Of a stretch of 24,286 bases of DNA, positions 1-7,336 are shown one piece after another. The stretch is from Coriobacteriia bacterium (GTDB taxonomy: Bacteria > Actinomycetota > Coriobacteriia > Anaerosomatales > SLCP01): the NCBI GenBank assembly GCA_007125735.1, contig SLCP01000147.1, positions 1 to 24,286 of the forward strand, given 5' to 3'. The notes below the pieces were generated by a model. That model saw only the letters and a list, made by a program, of their open reading frames with translations, was not told the origin of the DNA and searched no databases. How positions within the stretch are numbered: the first letter of the stretch is position 1; each line of letters opens with the position of its first letter. The position numbers and the translations under genes are program-made.

Positions 1-711
1 AAGGGTGGCGTCCTCGAGTACCTGCGCCCGGACGGTAAGACGCAGGTCACCGTGAAGTACGAGGACGGTGCGCCCGTTGGTGTCGAGAAGATCCTCATCT
101 CGACCCAGCACGCCGACGGCGTCGACATCGAGGGGCTGCTCAAGCCTGACCTCGTCGAGCATGTGATCAAGCCGGTCTTCGACCTTGAGGGCATCGAGTA
201 CACCTCGGCCGAGGTGTACGTGAACCCGACGGGCCGCTTCGTGATCGGTGGGCCGATGGGCGACACCGGTCTGACCGGCCGTAAGATCATCGTCGACACG
301 TACGGTGGTATGGGTCGACACGGCGGCGGCGCATTCTCCGGCAAGGACTGCACGAAGGTAGACCGCTCGGCGACATACGCCGCTCGCTGGGTAGCGAAGA
401 ACGTCGTCGCTGCCGGACTTGCCGAGCGATGCGAGATCCAACTCGCGTACGCGATCGGTGTCGCACACCCGCTTTCGGTGTTCGTCGAGACCTTCGGCAC
501 CGAGAAGATCGCTGTCGGTGCGATCGAGAGTGCTATCGCCGAGGTCTTCGATCTGCGGCCGGGGGCGATCATCCGCGATCTCGACCTTCGTCGGCCGATC
601 TACCGCAAGACGGCTGCGTACGGGCACTTCGGGCGCGCCGACAAGGACTTCACGTGGGAGCGGACCGACCGTGCGGATGCTCTCGCGGAGGCTGCCGGCC
701 TCAACGACTGA
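1..711 (+). CDS. metK: S-adenosylmethionine synthetase, C-terminal part (5' end outside window)
   Basis: The frame is open from base 1, so this is the last 236 residues of a protein that begins upstream. It makes S-adenosylmethionine from methionine and ATP in the cytoplasm. The visible part carries the family's glycine-rich segment (GGGAFSGKD, followed by CTKVDRSATYAARW), the GGPMGDTGLTGRKI segment, and the usual C-terminal stretch ending near DFTWERTD. These are signature regions of bacterial MetK. The length remaining agrees with a full protein of about 390-400 residues. A GTG at 52 is in frame, but the protein clearly continues upstream of it (KGGVLEYLRPDGKTQ), so it is not the start. A strong hairpin follows the stop codon, which suggests that transcription ends here before priA. 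The SAM product is used by RsmB and RsmD encoded in this window. Confidence 0.97.
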   Translation, partial: KGGVLEYLRPDGKTQVTVKYEDGAPVGVEKILISTQHADGVDIEGLLKPDLVEHVIKPVFDLEGIEYTSAEVYVNPTGRFVIGGPMGDTGLTGRKIIVDTYGGMGRHGGGAFSGKDCTKVDRSATYAARWVAKNVVAAGLAERCEIQLAYAIGVAHPLSVFVETFGTEKIAVGAIESAIAEVFDLRPGAIIRDLDLRRPIYRKTAAYGHFGRADKDFTWERTDRADALAEAAGLND

Positions 712-730
712 CCGGCTCGCGCGCTCGGTT

Positions 731-765
731 CGGAGGCCGTCGGCACACGATGTCGGCGGCCTCCG
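731..765 (+). terminator. Strong GC-rich hairpin after metK, probable terminator
   Basis: Bases 731-745 pair with 751-765 to give a 15-bp stem with two G-T wobbles, around a 5-base loop (CACGA). It starts 20 bases after the metK stop. There is no T-run after it, so it is not a classical intrinsic terminator. U-poor terminators are often proposed in high-GC Gram-positives. The next gene, priA, starts about 50 bases later. Confidence 0.6.
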
Positions 766-813
766 GTATGCTTGCGCTGATTGCGCTCGATGACGAATTC
801 CGGGAGGCAGATG

Positions 814-3036
814 ATGGCTGTTGCGCGCGTCGCACTCGACATACCTGCGCGCGCGCTGGCCGATGCCTTCGATTACGACATCCCGCCGAATCTTGAGTCC
901 GAGGCGCGCGTCGGCTGCGCGGTTCTCGTCGAGTTCGGACATCGCAAGGCGGTCGGCCACGTGGTGGACGTGGTCGCTTCGAGCGATGTGCCTGGACGCA
1001 AGCCCCTGTGCGCGGTCCTCTCGCCACCGCGATTCGACGAGGTCTCCGCACGGCTCGCGGCGTGGATAGCCGGTGAGTACGTCGCGCCCCTCGCCGATGC
1101 GGTCCGCCTCTTCTTGCCCTCCGGCTCGGTGCCTGAGGTCGCCAAGACCGATGACGGCTGGCAGCTGGTGCGACCGCGGGTGCGCCAAGCGACCGAACGA
1201 GTCGTGGAGATCTGTGGGGACGCTGGGTTCGTGCCAGCCGTCTCCGCGACACGCCAGCGCGCGGTCCTGGACGCGCTCGCGGCCGGACCGCTCACCACGG
1301 GCGAGCTGAACGCGCTTCTCGGACCGGTGTCATCGGTCGTGACCCGGCTCTCGGAGGCTGGCGCGGTGAGGGTGCGCGAGCGACAACGGTCACGCGGCCC
1401 TGCGCCGGTGTCGCGCCCCGCCCCCAGGCACGAGGAGCTCTCGGTGGGACAGAGCGGCGCACTGGATACGATAGATGCCGCACAGCCGGGTTCATGGGTC
1501 GTGGTCAAGGGCGTGACGGGCTCGGGCAAGACCGAGGTCTACCTGAGGGCTATCGAGAAGGTACGCGCTGCGGGTCGCGGTGCGATCGTGCTGGTTCCCG
1601 AGATATCGCTCACTCCTCAGACCGTCGGACGATTCCGTTCGCGCTTCGGTGATGAGATAGCGGTCTTGCACAGCCGCCTGTCTGCCGGCGAACGCTTCGA
1701 CGAGTTCGAGCGGGTCGCGCGCGGCGAGGCGCGGGTCGTGGTCGGCGCGCGCTCCGCGCTGTTCGCCCCCGTGACCGATCTCGGGATCGTCGTGATAGAC
1801 GAGGAGCACGAGACCTCCTACAAGCAGGGCTCATCCCCGCGATATCACGCTCGCGAGGTGGCGCGTCGGCTCGTAGAGCTGCGCTCGGCCGTTCTCGTGA
1901 CCGGTAGCGCGACTCCCTCGATGGAGTCGTTGCACGCAGCGGAGACCGGTCGGTGCGCGTTGTGCGAGTTGCCCGAGCGTGTGGGAGGTGGAGCGCTGCC
2001 CGAGATCGACGTCGTCGACCTCGGCGCAGAGTTCGCCACCGGGAACCGCTCGATGTTCTCGCGGCGACTCGTCGAAGAGCTCATCGGCGTGCAGGAGCGC
2101 GGCGAGAAGGCCATCCTCCTCATGAACCGTCGAGGCTACGCGTCGTTCCTTCTGTGCCGGGAGTGCGGTCACGTACCCGGGTGCGACCGGTGTTCGACAT
2201 CGCTCACGTTCCACGAGACCGGACCCGTGCTCATGTGCCACCACTGCGCCGCGCGGGTCGCCGTCCCCCCCGTGTGCCCCAAGTGCGAGAGCCCGTACCT
2301 CCGCCGCTTCGGCGCAGGAACGCAACGCGTGGCCGAGGAGGTCGCACTCGTGGTCCCGGAGCTGCCGGTGGTGAGGATGGACGCCGACACGACCTCGAAC
2401 AAGGGCGGTCACGAGCGAAGGCTCGCGGAGTTCGAATCACACTCCTCGGCGGTGCTGGTCGGCACCCAGATGCTCGCCAAGGGGCTCGACTACCCGAGCG
2501 TGACCCTCGTCGGGGTCGTGACTGCGGACACGACGTTGCATCTTCCCGACGTGCGCGCCGGCGAGCGCACCTTTCAGATGCTCGAACAGGTGGCCGGTCG
2601 GGCTGGGAGGGGACCGCAGGGCGGCCGGGTGATCATACAGACGTACTGGCCGGAGCACGCGGCGATTCGCGCGGTCGTGACCCGCGACCCGGAGGTGTTC
2701 TACGCCCAAGATCGTGGTGAGCGCAGAGACCTCGGGTATCCGCCGTTCGGTCGTATCGCGAACATCACCCTCACGGCACGCGTTCGCTCCCGCGCCAAAG
2801 AGCATGCGGACGTCATCGCTCGAACCATCGCCGAGCACGCTCCTGAACAGGTGCGGGTCCTCGGACCATCTCCGGCGCCCCTTGCTCGCATCAAGGACCG
2901 CTACCGGTGGCACGTGCTCGTCAAGGCGTCCGAGGGACACCCGCTATCGGAGCTGGTACGTGCCGCGCTCGCCGCGGTACCGTCCGCATCCGACGTATCG
3001 GTCGCCCCAGACATCGACCCGCTCGATCTCATGTGA
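814..3036 (+). CDS. priA: Primosomal protein N' (PriA), replication restart helicase
   Basis: PriA recognises stalled replication forks and reloads the replisome using 3'-to-5' helicase activity. The 740-residue product has an N-terminal DNA-binding region, then a helicase core with Walker A (GVTGSGKT, residues 233-240) and a DEEH box (329-332). The zinc-binding insert has eight cysteines in four pairs (about C448/C451, C457/C460, C475/C478, C488/C491). The QVAGRAGRG segment of helicase motif VI is present. The frame is open further upstream, to a TTG at 781. The ATG at 814 is preferred because GGGAGG (802-807) lies 6 bases before it; an ATG at 811 is the alternative. All expected motifs are intact, so it should be an active PriA. 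It heads the priA-def-fmt-rsmB series common in many bacteria. Confidence 0.96.
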   Translation: MAVARVALDIPARALADAFDYDIPPNLESEARVGCAVLVEFGHRKAVGHVVDVVASSDVPGRKPLCAVLSPPRFDEVSARLAAWIAGEYVAPLADAVRLFLPSGSVPEVAKTDDGWQLVRPRVRQATERVVEICGDAGFVPAVSATRQRAVLDALAAGPLTTGELNALLGPVSSVVTRLSEAGAVRVRERQRSRGPAPVSRPAPRHEELSVGQSGALDTIDAAQPGSWVVVKGVTGSGKTEVYLRAIEKVRAAGRGAIVLVPEISLTPQTVGRFRSRFGDEIAVLHSRLSAGERFDEFERVARGEARVVVGARSALFAPVTDLGIVVIDEEHETSYKQGSSPRYHAREVARRLVELRSAVLVTGSATPSMESLHAAETGRCALCELPERVGGGALPEIDVVDLGAEFATGNRSMFSRRLVEELIGVQERGEKAILLMNRRGYASFLLCRECGHVPGCDRCSTSLTFHETGPVLMCHHCAARVAVPPVCPKCESPYLRRFGAGTQRVAEEVALVVPELPVVRMDADTTSNKGGHERRLAEFESHSSAVLVGTQMLAKGLDYPSVTLVGVVTADTTLHLPDVRAGERTFQMLEQVAGRAGRGPQGGRVIIQTYWPEHAAIRAVVTRDPEVFYAQDRGERRDLGYPPFGRIANITLTARVRSRAKEHADVIARTIAEHAPEQVRVLGPSPAPLARIKDRYRWHVLVKASEGHPLSELVRAALAAVPSASDVSVAPDIDPLDLM

Positions 3037-3058
3037 GGTCGCTCGGATGGGCGTGGGG

Positions 3059-3064
3059 TAGAAT
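3059..3064 (+). promoter_or_regulatory. Possible -10 element (TAGAAT) upstream of def
   Basis: TAGAAT differs from the TATAAT consensus at one base. No good -35 hexamer is visible 16-18 bases upstream. It would start a transcript near 3071, with a leader of about 70 bases before def. The gap between priA and def (107 bases) is wider than others in this series, which is consistent with an internal promoter. Confidence 0.35.
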
Positions 3065-3143
3065 ACCGGCAGGAAGATTGCTGGTATCGAGGAGGCCGCA
3101 CCCACGGCCACCTATATATGACGTACCGGAGGTAGCGCCCGCG

Positions 3144-3635
3144 ATGCGCATCTTGGAACACCCGAATCCCGCGCTCAAGCAGCGTTCGCACGAGGTCGAC
3201 CCGGCGAGCGACACCGAGTTGCGCCCACTCGTCGCTGCCATGGCACGGGCGATGTACGACGCGCCGGGGGTCGGACTGGCCGCCCCGCAGCTCGGCGTCG
3301 TCAAACGGGTCATCGTCTATGACGTGGATGACGAACTCATCGCGGTCTGCAACCCTGTGATCGTGGAGCGCTCCGAGGAGTCGGAGTGCGAGGAAGAGGG
3401 CTGCCTTTCGGTCCCAGGCGTCGGCGTCCCCATCGAGCGCAGTGCCTGTGTGACGTGTGAGGGCGTGGACCTCGACGGCGCTCCGATACGTATCGAGGCC
3501 GAGGGTCTTCTCGCGCGTGTGCTGCAGCACGAGATCGACCACCTCGACGGCGTGCTCATCTTGGAGCGGTGTTCGGCCGAGGACCGGCGTGACGCGATCC
3601 GTCGCTACAACGAGGTACACGAGCAGGTTGGCTGA
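3144..3635 (+). CDS. def: Peptide deformylase
   Basis: It removes the formyl group from the N-terminal methionine of new proteins, using a divalent metal. The 163-residue product has all three deformylase motifs: GVGLAAPQ (42-49), EGCLS with metal-ligand cysteine C87, and the HEIDH metal site (129-133). The start ATG at 3144 begins the typical sequence MRILEHPNPALK. GGAGG at 3128-3132 is a ribosome site 11 bases before it, slightly far. The open frame extends much further upstream, into priA, but those extra codons have no family match. Its partner fmt follows 27 bases downstream, so the addition and removal of formyl groups are encoded together. Confidence 0.96.
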   Translation: MRILEHPNPALKQRSHEVDPASDTELRPLVAAMARAMYDAPGVGLAAPQLGVVKRVIVYDVDDELIAVCNPVIVERSEESECEEEGCLSVPGVGVPIERSACVTCEGVDLDGAPIRIEAEGLLARVLQHEIDHLDGVLILERCSAEDRRDAIRRYNEVHEQVG

Positions 3636-3662
3636 GTTCGCAACCTGGTGAGGGGGATCCCG

Positions 3663-4586
3663 TTGAAGGTCGTCTTCATGGGCACGCCAGAGTTCGCCTT
3701 GCCGTCGCTTCGCGCGCTTCACTCTCGTCACGAGGTCGTTGCGGCCTATACGCAGCCCGATCGGCCGTCGGGGCGGGGCCGTGCGCAGAGACCTTCGCCG
3801 GTCAAGGAGCTTGCGGGCGAATTCGGGGTACCGGTGCGCCAACCGCGAACCCTGCGCGATGCGGACGAGATCGCTCACCTTCGCGCGCTTGCGCCCGATG
3901 TCGTCTGCGTCGCAGCGTACGGCATGATCCTCCCGCCCGAGCTGCTGGCGATCCCTCCTCACGGCTGCATCAACGTCCACGCATCGCTTCTGCCTCGCTA
4001 TCGTGGCGCCGCCCCGGTGCACCGCGCGATCCTCTCGGGCGAACGGGTGACGGGCGTCTCCATCATGAAGATGGAGGAGGGTCTCGATACCGGTCCGTAC
4101 GCGCTCCAGGTGGAGGTGCCGGTTGGAGAGTCGACGGTCGAAGAACTCACCGACACGCTCTCGGTCATCGGAGCACATGCTCTTCTGGACGTGCTCGAGC
4201 AAGTCGAGAACGGGACTGTCGCGTGGACGCCGCAGGACGACTCCGTCGCCACCTACGCTTCCAAGATCACCCGTGACGACGTCTCTCTCGATCCTGCCAT
4301 GAGCGTCGCCGAGGCGATGCGGAGAGTGAGAGCCTCAACGCGGAGCGCCTCGACGAGGATCTGTCTCGATGGGCGCACGCTGACCGTGCTCTCTGTCGCG
4401 CCCGCCGACATCGCTGTCGAGTCTGGGGCCGTGTCGGTCGAAGCGGGACAACCGGTCATCGGATTCGCAGATGGCGCGCTCGTTCTCACTGAGGTGCGTC
4501 CCGAGGGCCGGTCCTTGATGGAGGGATCGTGCTTCGCCAGAGGCGCACGCCTCGATGCCGGGTGCGCGTGGGAGCGGTGCGAGTGA
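3663..4586 (+). CDS. fmt: Methionyl-tRNA formyltransferase
   Basis: It transfers a formyl group from 10-formyl-tetrahydrofolate to Met-tRNAfMet for initiation. The 307-residue product starts with the family's MKVVFMGTPEFALPSL. It has the folate and catalytic site N104-x-H106 with SLLPRYRGAAP (108-118) and D142 (EEGLDTGP). The C-terminal OB-like domain is present. The start is taken as TTG at 3663, because GAGGGGG (3649-3655) lies just upstream and homology starts exactly there; a GTG at 3648 in the same frame would add five residues. The stop overlaps the rsmB start by four bases (GTGA). Confidence 0.95.
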   Translation: MKVVFMGTPEFALPSLRALHSRHEVVAAYTQPDRPSGRGRAQRPSPVKELAGEFGVPVRQPRTLRDADEIAHLRALAPDVVCVAAYGMILPPELLAIPPHGCINVHASLLPRYRGAAPVHRAILSGERVTGVSIMKMEEGLDTGPYALQVEVPVGESTVEELTDTLSVIGAHALLDVLEQVENGTVAWTPQDDSVATYASKITRDDVSLDPAMSVAEAMRRVRASTRSASTRICLDGRTLTVLSVAPADIAVESGAVSVEAGQPVIGFADGALVLTEVRPEGRSLMEGSCFARGARLDAGCAWERCE

Positions 4587-5953
4587 GCGTCGGATCGCCT
4601 CGCCGGGTGGCCCGGACCGTGCTCGGCGAGGTGCGTACGCGCGGAGCGTGGGGGAGCGCGCTGCTCAGGACGGCGATCGACACCGCAGGGCTCGATGCAC
4701 GCGACGCCGCTCTCGCGACGCGACTCGTGTACGGCACCATCTCTGCTGAAGGCACCCTCGACGAGGCACTCGACCGGCATCTCTCCAGACCACGGCGGGT
4801 ACACCCGCTCGTGCGCGACATCATGAGGATGGCCGCCTACGAGCTCTTGTTCGCCCGCACGCCCGCACATGCAGTCGTACACGACGCGGTCGCGGCTGTT
4901 CGCGCAGCACACCCCTCATCCGCAGGAATGGCGAACGCGGTGTTGAGGCGTGTCTCCGAGGACGTCGTATCGTTTCCGTGGGGCGATCCCGAAACGGACC
5001 GGGACGCCTTGGCACGCGCGAGCGCCCACCCACGCTGGATCGTCGATCTCCTTTTCGAGGACCTCGGCCCTGCACGCGCGCGGGACATGCTCGATGCCGC
5101 CCGCGAACCCGCCCCGCTGTACGTCGCGGTGAACCCCTTCCTTGCGACCCTCGAAGCAATCGTCGACGAGATCGCTGCTCTTGGCGTCGAGGTGGTGGAG
5201 TACGGGCCACCGGGTTGTTTGCACGTCTCGCCGAGCGCCCCGGTGCTCCGTTCCGACGTGGTGTCCCGCGGTGCCTGCATCGTGAGCGATGCTGCCGCCC
5301 AACTGGTGGCCACACTCGCAGCTCCTCCTCCTGGCGGGACCGCCGTCGATATCGCGGCTGGGCGGGGGAGCAAAACGGTGCTGATGCAGTCGGCGGCGTT
5401 GCGCGCCGGCGGCACCGCTGCCATCACCGCTTCGGACATCCATCCCTTCAAAGTGGAGATCGTACGCGAGCGCCTCGATCTCCTCCGCGTCCCAGATGTC
5501 ACGGGCGTCGTCGCCGATGCCACCTGTGAAGAGGCCGTTGAAGTGATCGGCGGAGAGGGATCGGCCGACAGCGTCCTGGTGGACGCGCCGTGCTCGAACC
5601 TCGGCACGCTGCGACGCCACCCGGAGAAGCGATGGCGTCTCGCTCCCGAGGAGATAGAGTCGCTCGCCTCTCTCGGGGAGCGCATGCTTCGTGTTGCCTC
5701 GCGCCTTGTCCGTCCCGGCGGTTTCGTGGTGTACTCGACCTGCACGGTGACGCGGCGCGAGAACTCAGACGTCGTCGAGGCGTTTCTCGCGAGCGATGCG
5801 GGAGCCGAGTACTCCACCGCGCCCGTGCATGGACGCGTGCCTGAGGGGTGGGAGCACTGGGTGACGTCGGAGGGATGGCTTCAGACCCATCCGGTCCCAG
5901 GGGGTCCTGACGGACACTTCGCAGCCGTGTTGGTGCGTTCGGTCACGCGTTGA
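4583..5953 (+). CDS. rsmB: 16S rRNA (cytosine-967-C5)-methyltransferase RsmB
   Basis: It methylates C967 of 16S rRNA with SAM. The 456-residue protein has an N-terminal NusB-like RNA-binding domain (about 1-145) and a C-terminal Rossmann methyltransferase domain. Visible motifs are the SAM-binding loop DIAAGRGSKT (256-265), the motif IV DAPCS (C337), and YSTCT (C387). In this RNA m5C family the second cysteine is the nucleophile and the first aids product release. The GTG start at 4583 overlaps the fmt stop in GTGA and is preceded by GGGAG (4569-4573). The frame is open further upstream, but homology begins at RRVARTVLGEV. The fmt-rsmB coupling is common in bacteria. Confidence 0.94.
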   Translation: MSVGSPRRVARTVLGEVRTRGAWGSALLRTAIDTAGLDARDAALATRLVYGTISAEGTLDEALDRHLSRPRRVHPLVRDIMRMAAYELLFARTPAHAVVHDAVAAVRAAHPSSAGMANAVLRRVSEDVVSFPWGDPETDRDALARASAHPRWIVDLLFEDLGPARARDMLDAAREPAPLYVAVNPFLATLEAIVDEIAALGVEVVEYGPPGCLHVSPSAPVLRSDVVSRGACIVSDAAAQLVATLAAPPPGGTAVDIAAGRGSKTVLMQSAALRAGGTAAITASDIHPFKVEIVRERLDLLRVPDVTGVVADATCEEAVEVIGGEGSADSVLVDAPCSNLGTLRRHPEKRWRLAPEEIESLASLGERMLRVASRLVRPGGFVVYSTCTVTRRENSDVVEAFLASDAGAEYSTAPVHGRVPEGWEHWVTSEGWLQTHPVPGGPDGHFAAVLVRSVTR

Positions 5954-5981
5954 TCGGTTTGCCGGCGATCGAGGAGGCCTG

Positions 5982-6947
5982 ATGCGAAGCACGCGTATCG
6001 TGGAGATGCTTGAGGTCACGGAGGCGGCTGCACTCGCTGCCGCACGGTGGATGGGCAAGGGTGACAAGCACGCTGCGGACAACGCTGCGGTCGAGGCGAT
6101 GCGAAAGGCCTTCGATACGCTCGACATCGACGGTGAGGTCGTCATCGGCGAGGGCGAGCGCGACGAGGCCCCTATGCTCTTCATCGGTGAGCGTGTCGGA
6201 TGCGGTGGCGAGCGGATCGACATCGCTGTCGACCCACTCGAGGGCACCAACCTGACCGCCTACGGACAGCCCAACTCGTTGGCCGTTCTTGCATTCGGTC
6301 CCGAGGGCTCGCTTCTCAACGCACCGGACACCTACATGCACAAGGTGGCCACCGGTCCTGCTGCGTTCGATGCGGTGCATGTCGACGCATCGCCCACGGA
6401 AAACGTCCGAAACGTCGCTGCGTCGCTTAACCGCCCGGTGGAAGACATCGTCGTGTGCATCCTCGATCGCGACCGTCACATCGAGCTGATAGACGAGGTG
6501 CGTCAGGCGGGTGCTCGTATCAGGCTGATCAGCGATGGCGATGTCTTCGGTGCGGTCGCCACGGCGATAGAGGGTACCGGCATCCATCTCTACCTCGGTA
6601 TCGGGGCCGCCCCCGAGGGTGTCCTGGCGGCTGCGGCCATGCGCTGCATCGGAGGGTGCTTCATGGGCCGGTTCGCGTTCAGGGACGATGACGACCGTGC
6701 TCGCGCAGAACAGATGGCACGGTGCGACGTAGATGACGTTCTCGACATGGATTGTCTCGTGTCCTCAGACGACGTCGCGTTCATAGCCACCGGGGTCACC
6801 GACGGGGAACTGCTTCGCGGGGTGAAGTATTTCGGCCAGGGTGCGCGTACGCACTCGATAGCGATGGACAACCAGACGGGCACCGTCCGGTTCATAGAGA
6901 CGGTCTACCGCACGGGAACAGAGAAGTTCTGGGTGAGAAGGGACTGA
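5982..6947 (+). CDS. glpX: Fructose-1,6-bisphosphatase, class II (GlpX type)
   Basis: It hydrolyses fructose-1,6-bisphosphate to fructose-6-phosphate in gluconeogenesis. The 321-residue product is a full-length GlpX. It has GEGERDEAPML (56-66), the metal and phosphate site DPLEGTN (84-90), and the typical ends VTEAAALAAARWMGKGDK and RGVKYFGQGARTHS. The ATG at 5982 has a clear GAGGAGG (5971-5977) upstream. It lies 28 bases after rsmB and could be read from the same transcript. It ends 10 bases before the stop of the opposing FmdB-like gene. Class II enzymes are the main or only FBPase in many actinobacteria; whether another is present cannot be seen here. Confidence 0.95.
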   Translation: MRSTRIVEMLEVTEAAALAAARWMGKGDKHAADNAAVEAMRKAFDTLDIDGEVVIGEGERDEAPMLFIGERVGCGGERIDIAVDPLEGTNLTAYGQPNSLAVLAFGPEGSLLNAPDTYMHKVATGPAAFDAVHVDASPTENVRNVAASLNRPVEDIVVCILDRDRHIELIDEVRQAGARIRLISDGDVFGAVATAIEGTGIHLYLGIGAAPEGVLAAAAMRCIGGCFMGRFAFRDDDDRARAEQMARCDVDDVLDMDCLVSSDDVAFIATGVTDGELLRGVKYFGQGARTHSIAMDNQTGTVRFIETVYRTGTEKFWVRRD

Positions 6948-6957
6948 GAGCGTACGG

Positions 6958-7236
6958 TCACTCGGCGCCCGGGCAGCCGGTACACGCACAACCGGCGTCG
7001 GCAGGACCGGTCGAGCATCCCGAGTCCGCCGAACCGCACTGTGTGGACGTCGCCGGAGAGGTCCGGTAATCCGTGTTGTGGAATCCGGAACCCTTGAACA
7101 CGACACCGACCGGGACGAAGACGCGCTTGGCCACGCCATCGCACAAGGGGCACGTCACCGGAGTCGTCTCGCTTGTGGGCCGCACGATCTGGAAGGCATG
7201 TTCGCACGGAGGGCAACGGAAGTCGTATGTGGGCAT
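6958..7236 (-). CDS. FmdB-family putative regulatory zinc-ribbon protein
   Basis: The 92-residue product begins with the family signature MPTYDFRCPPCEHAF and carries a zinc ribbon made of CPPC and CPLC pairs, then the typical segment VFKGSGFHNTDY. Family members are small proteins annotated as putative regulators; their real function is not settled. Beyond the usual domain there is a C-terminal tail of about 25 residues with five more cysteines (CGSADSGC, GCACTGC), which may hold a second metal. The ATG (complement of 7234-7236) matches the family start; a frame open further upstream is rejected. The gene is convergent with glpX and divergent from the PASTA gene, with a 100-base shared upstream region. 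Confidence 0.88.
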   Translation of the reverse strand: MPTYDFRCPPCEHAFQIVRPTSETTPVTCPLCDGVAKRVFVPVGVVFKGSGFHNTDYRTSPATSTQCGSADSGCSTGPADAGCACTGCPGAE

Positions 7237-7324
7237 GGTGAGCGTTCCTCTCGGTTGACCGCGATGATACAACGGTAGCGCTGCACGATACCGCGCCTGA
7301 CCGTCTCGTCGCAAGCCACGGAGT

Positions 7325-7330
7325 GATACT
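7325..7330 (+). promoter_or_regulatory. Putative -10 (GATACT) six bases before the PASTA-gene ATG
   Basis: GATACT ends 6 bases before the ATG at 7337, so transcription would start at or next to the start codon. No well-spaced -35 is obvious and the Shine-Dalgarno match is poor. The spacing is the same as at 9995-10007. Confidence 0.4.
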
Positions 7331-7336
7331 ACACTG

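Noticed and set aside
2907..3143. N-terminal extension of peptide deformylase by 79 residues
   Set aside because: The conserved N-terminus MRILEHPNP starts at 3144 with a ribosome site upstream; the extension lies partly in priA.
2901..4202. Minus-strand open frame of 433 codons across priA, def and fmt
   Set aside because: It overlaps three genes with intact catalytic motifs and shows no family features.
6948..6957. Terminator between convergent glpX and the FmdB-like gene
   Set aside because: The 10-base gap and its flanks show only a weak 4-bp stem and no T-run, so no call was made.
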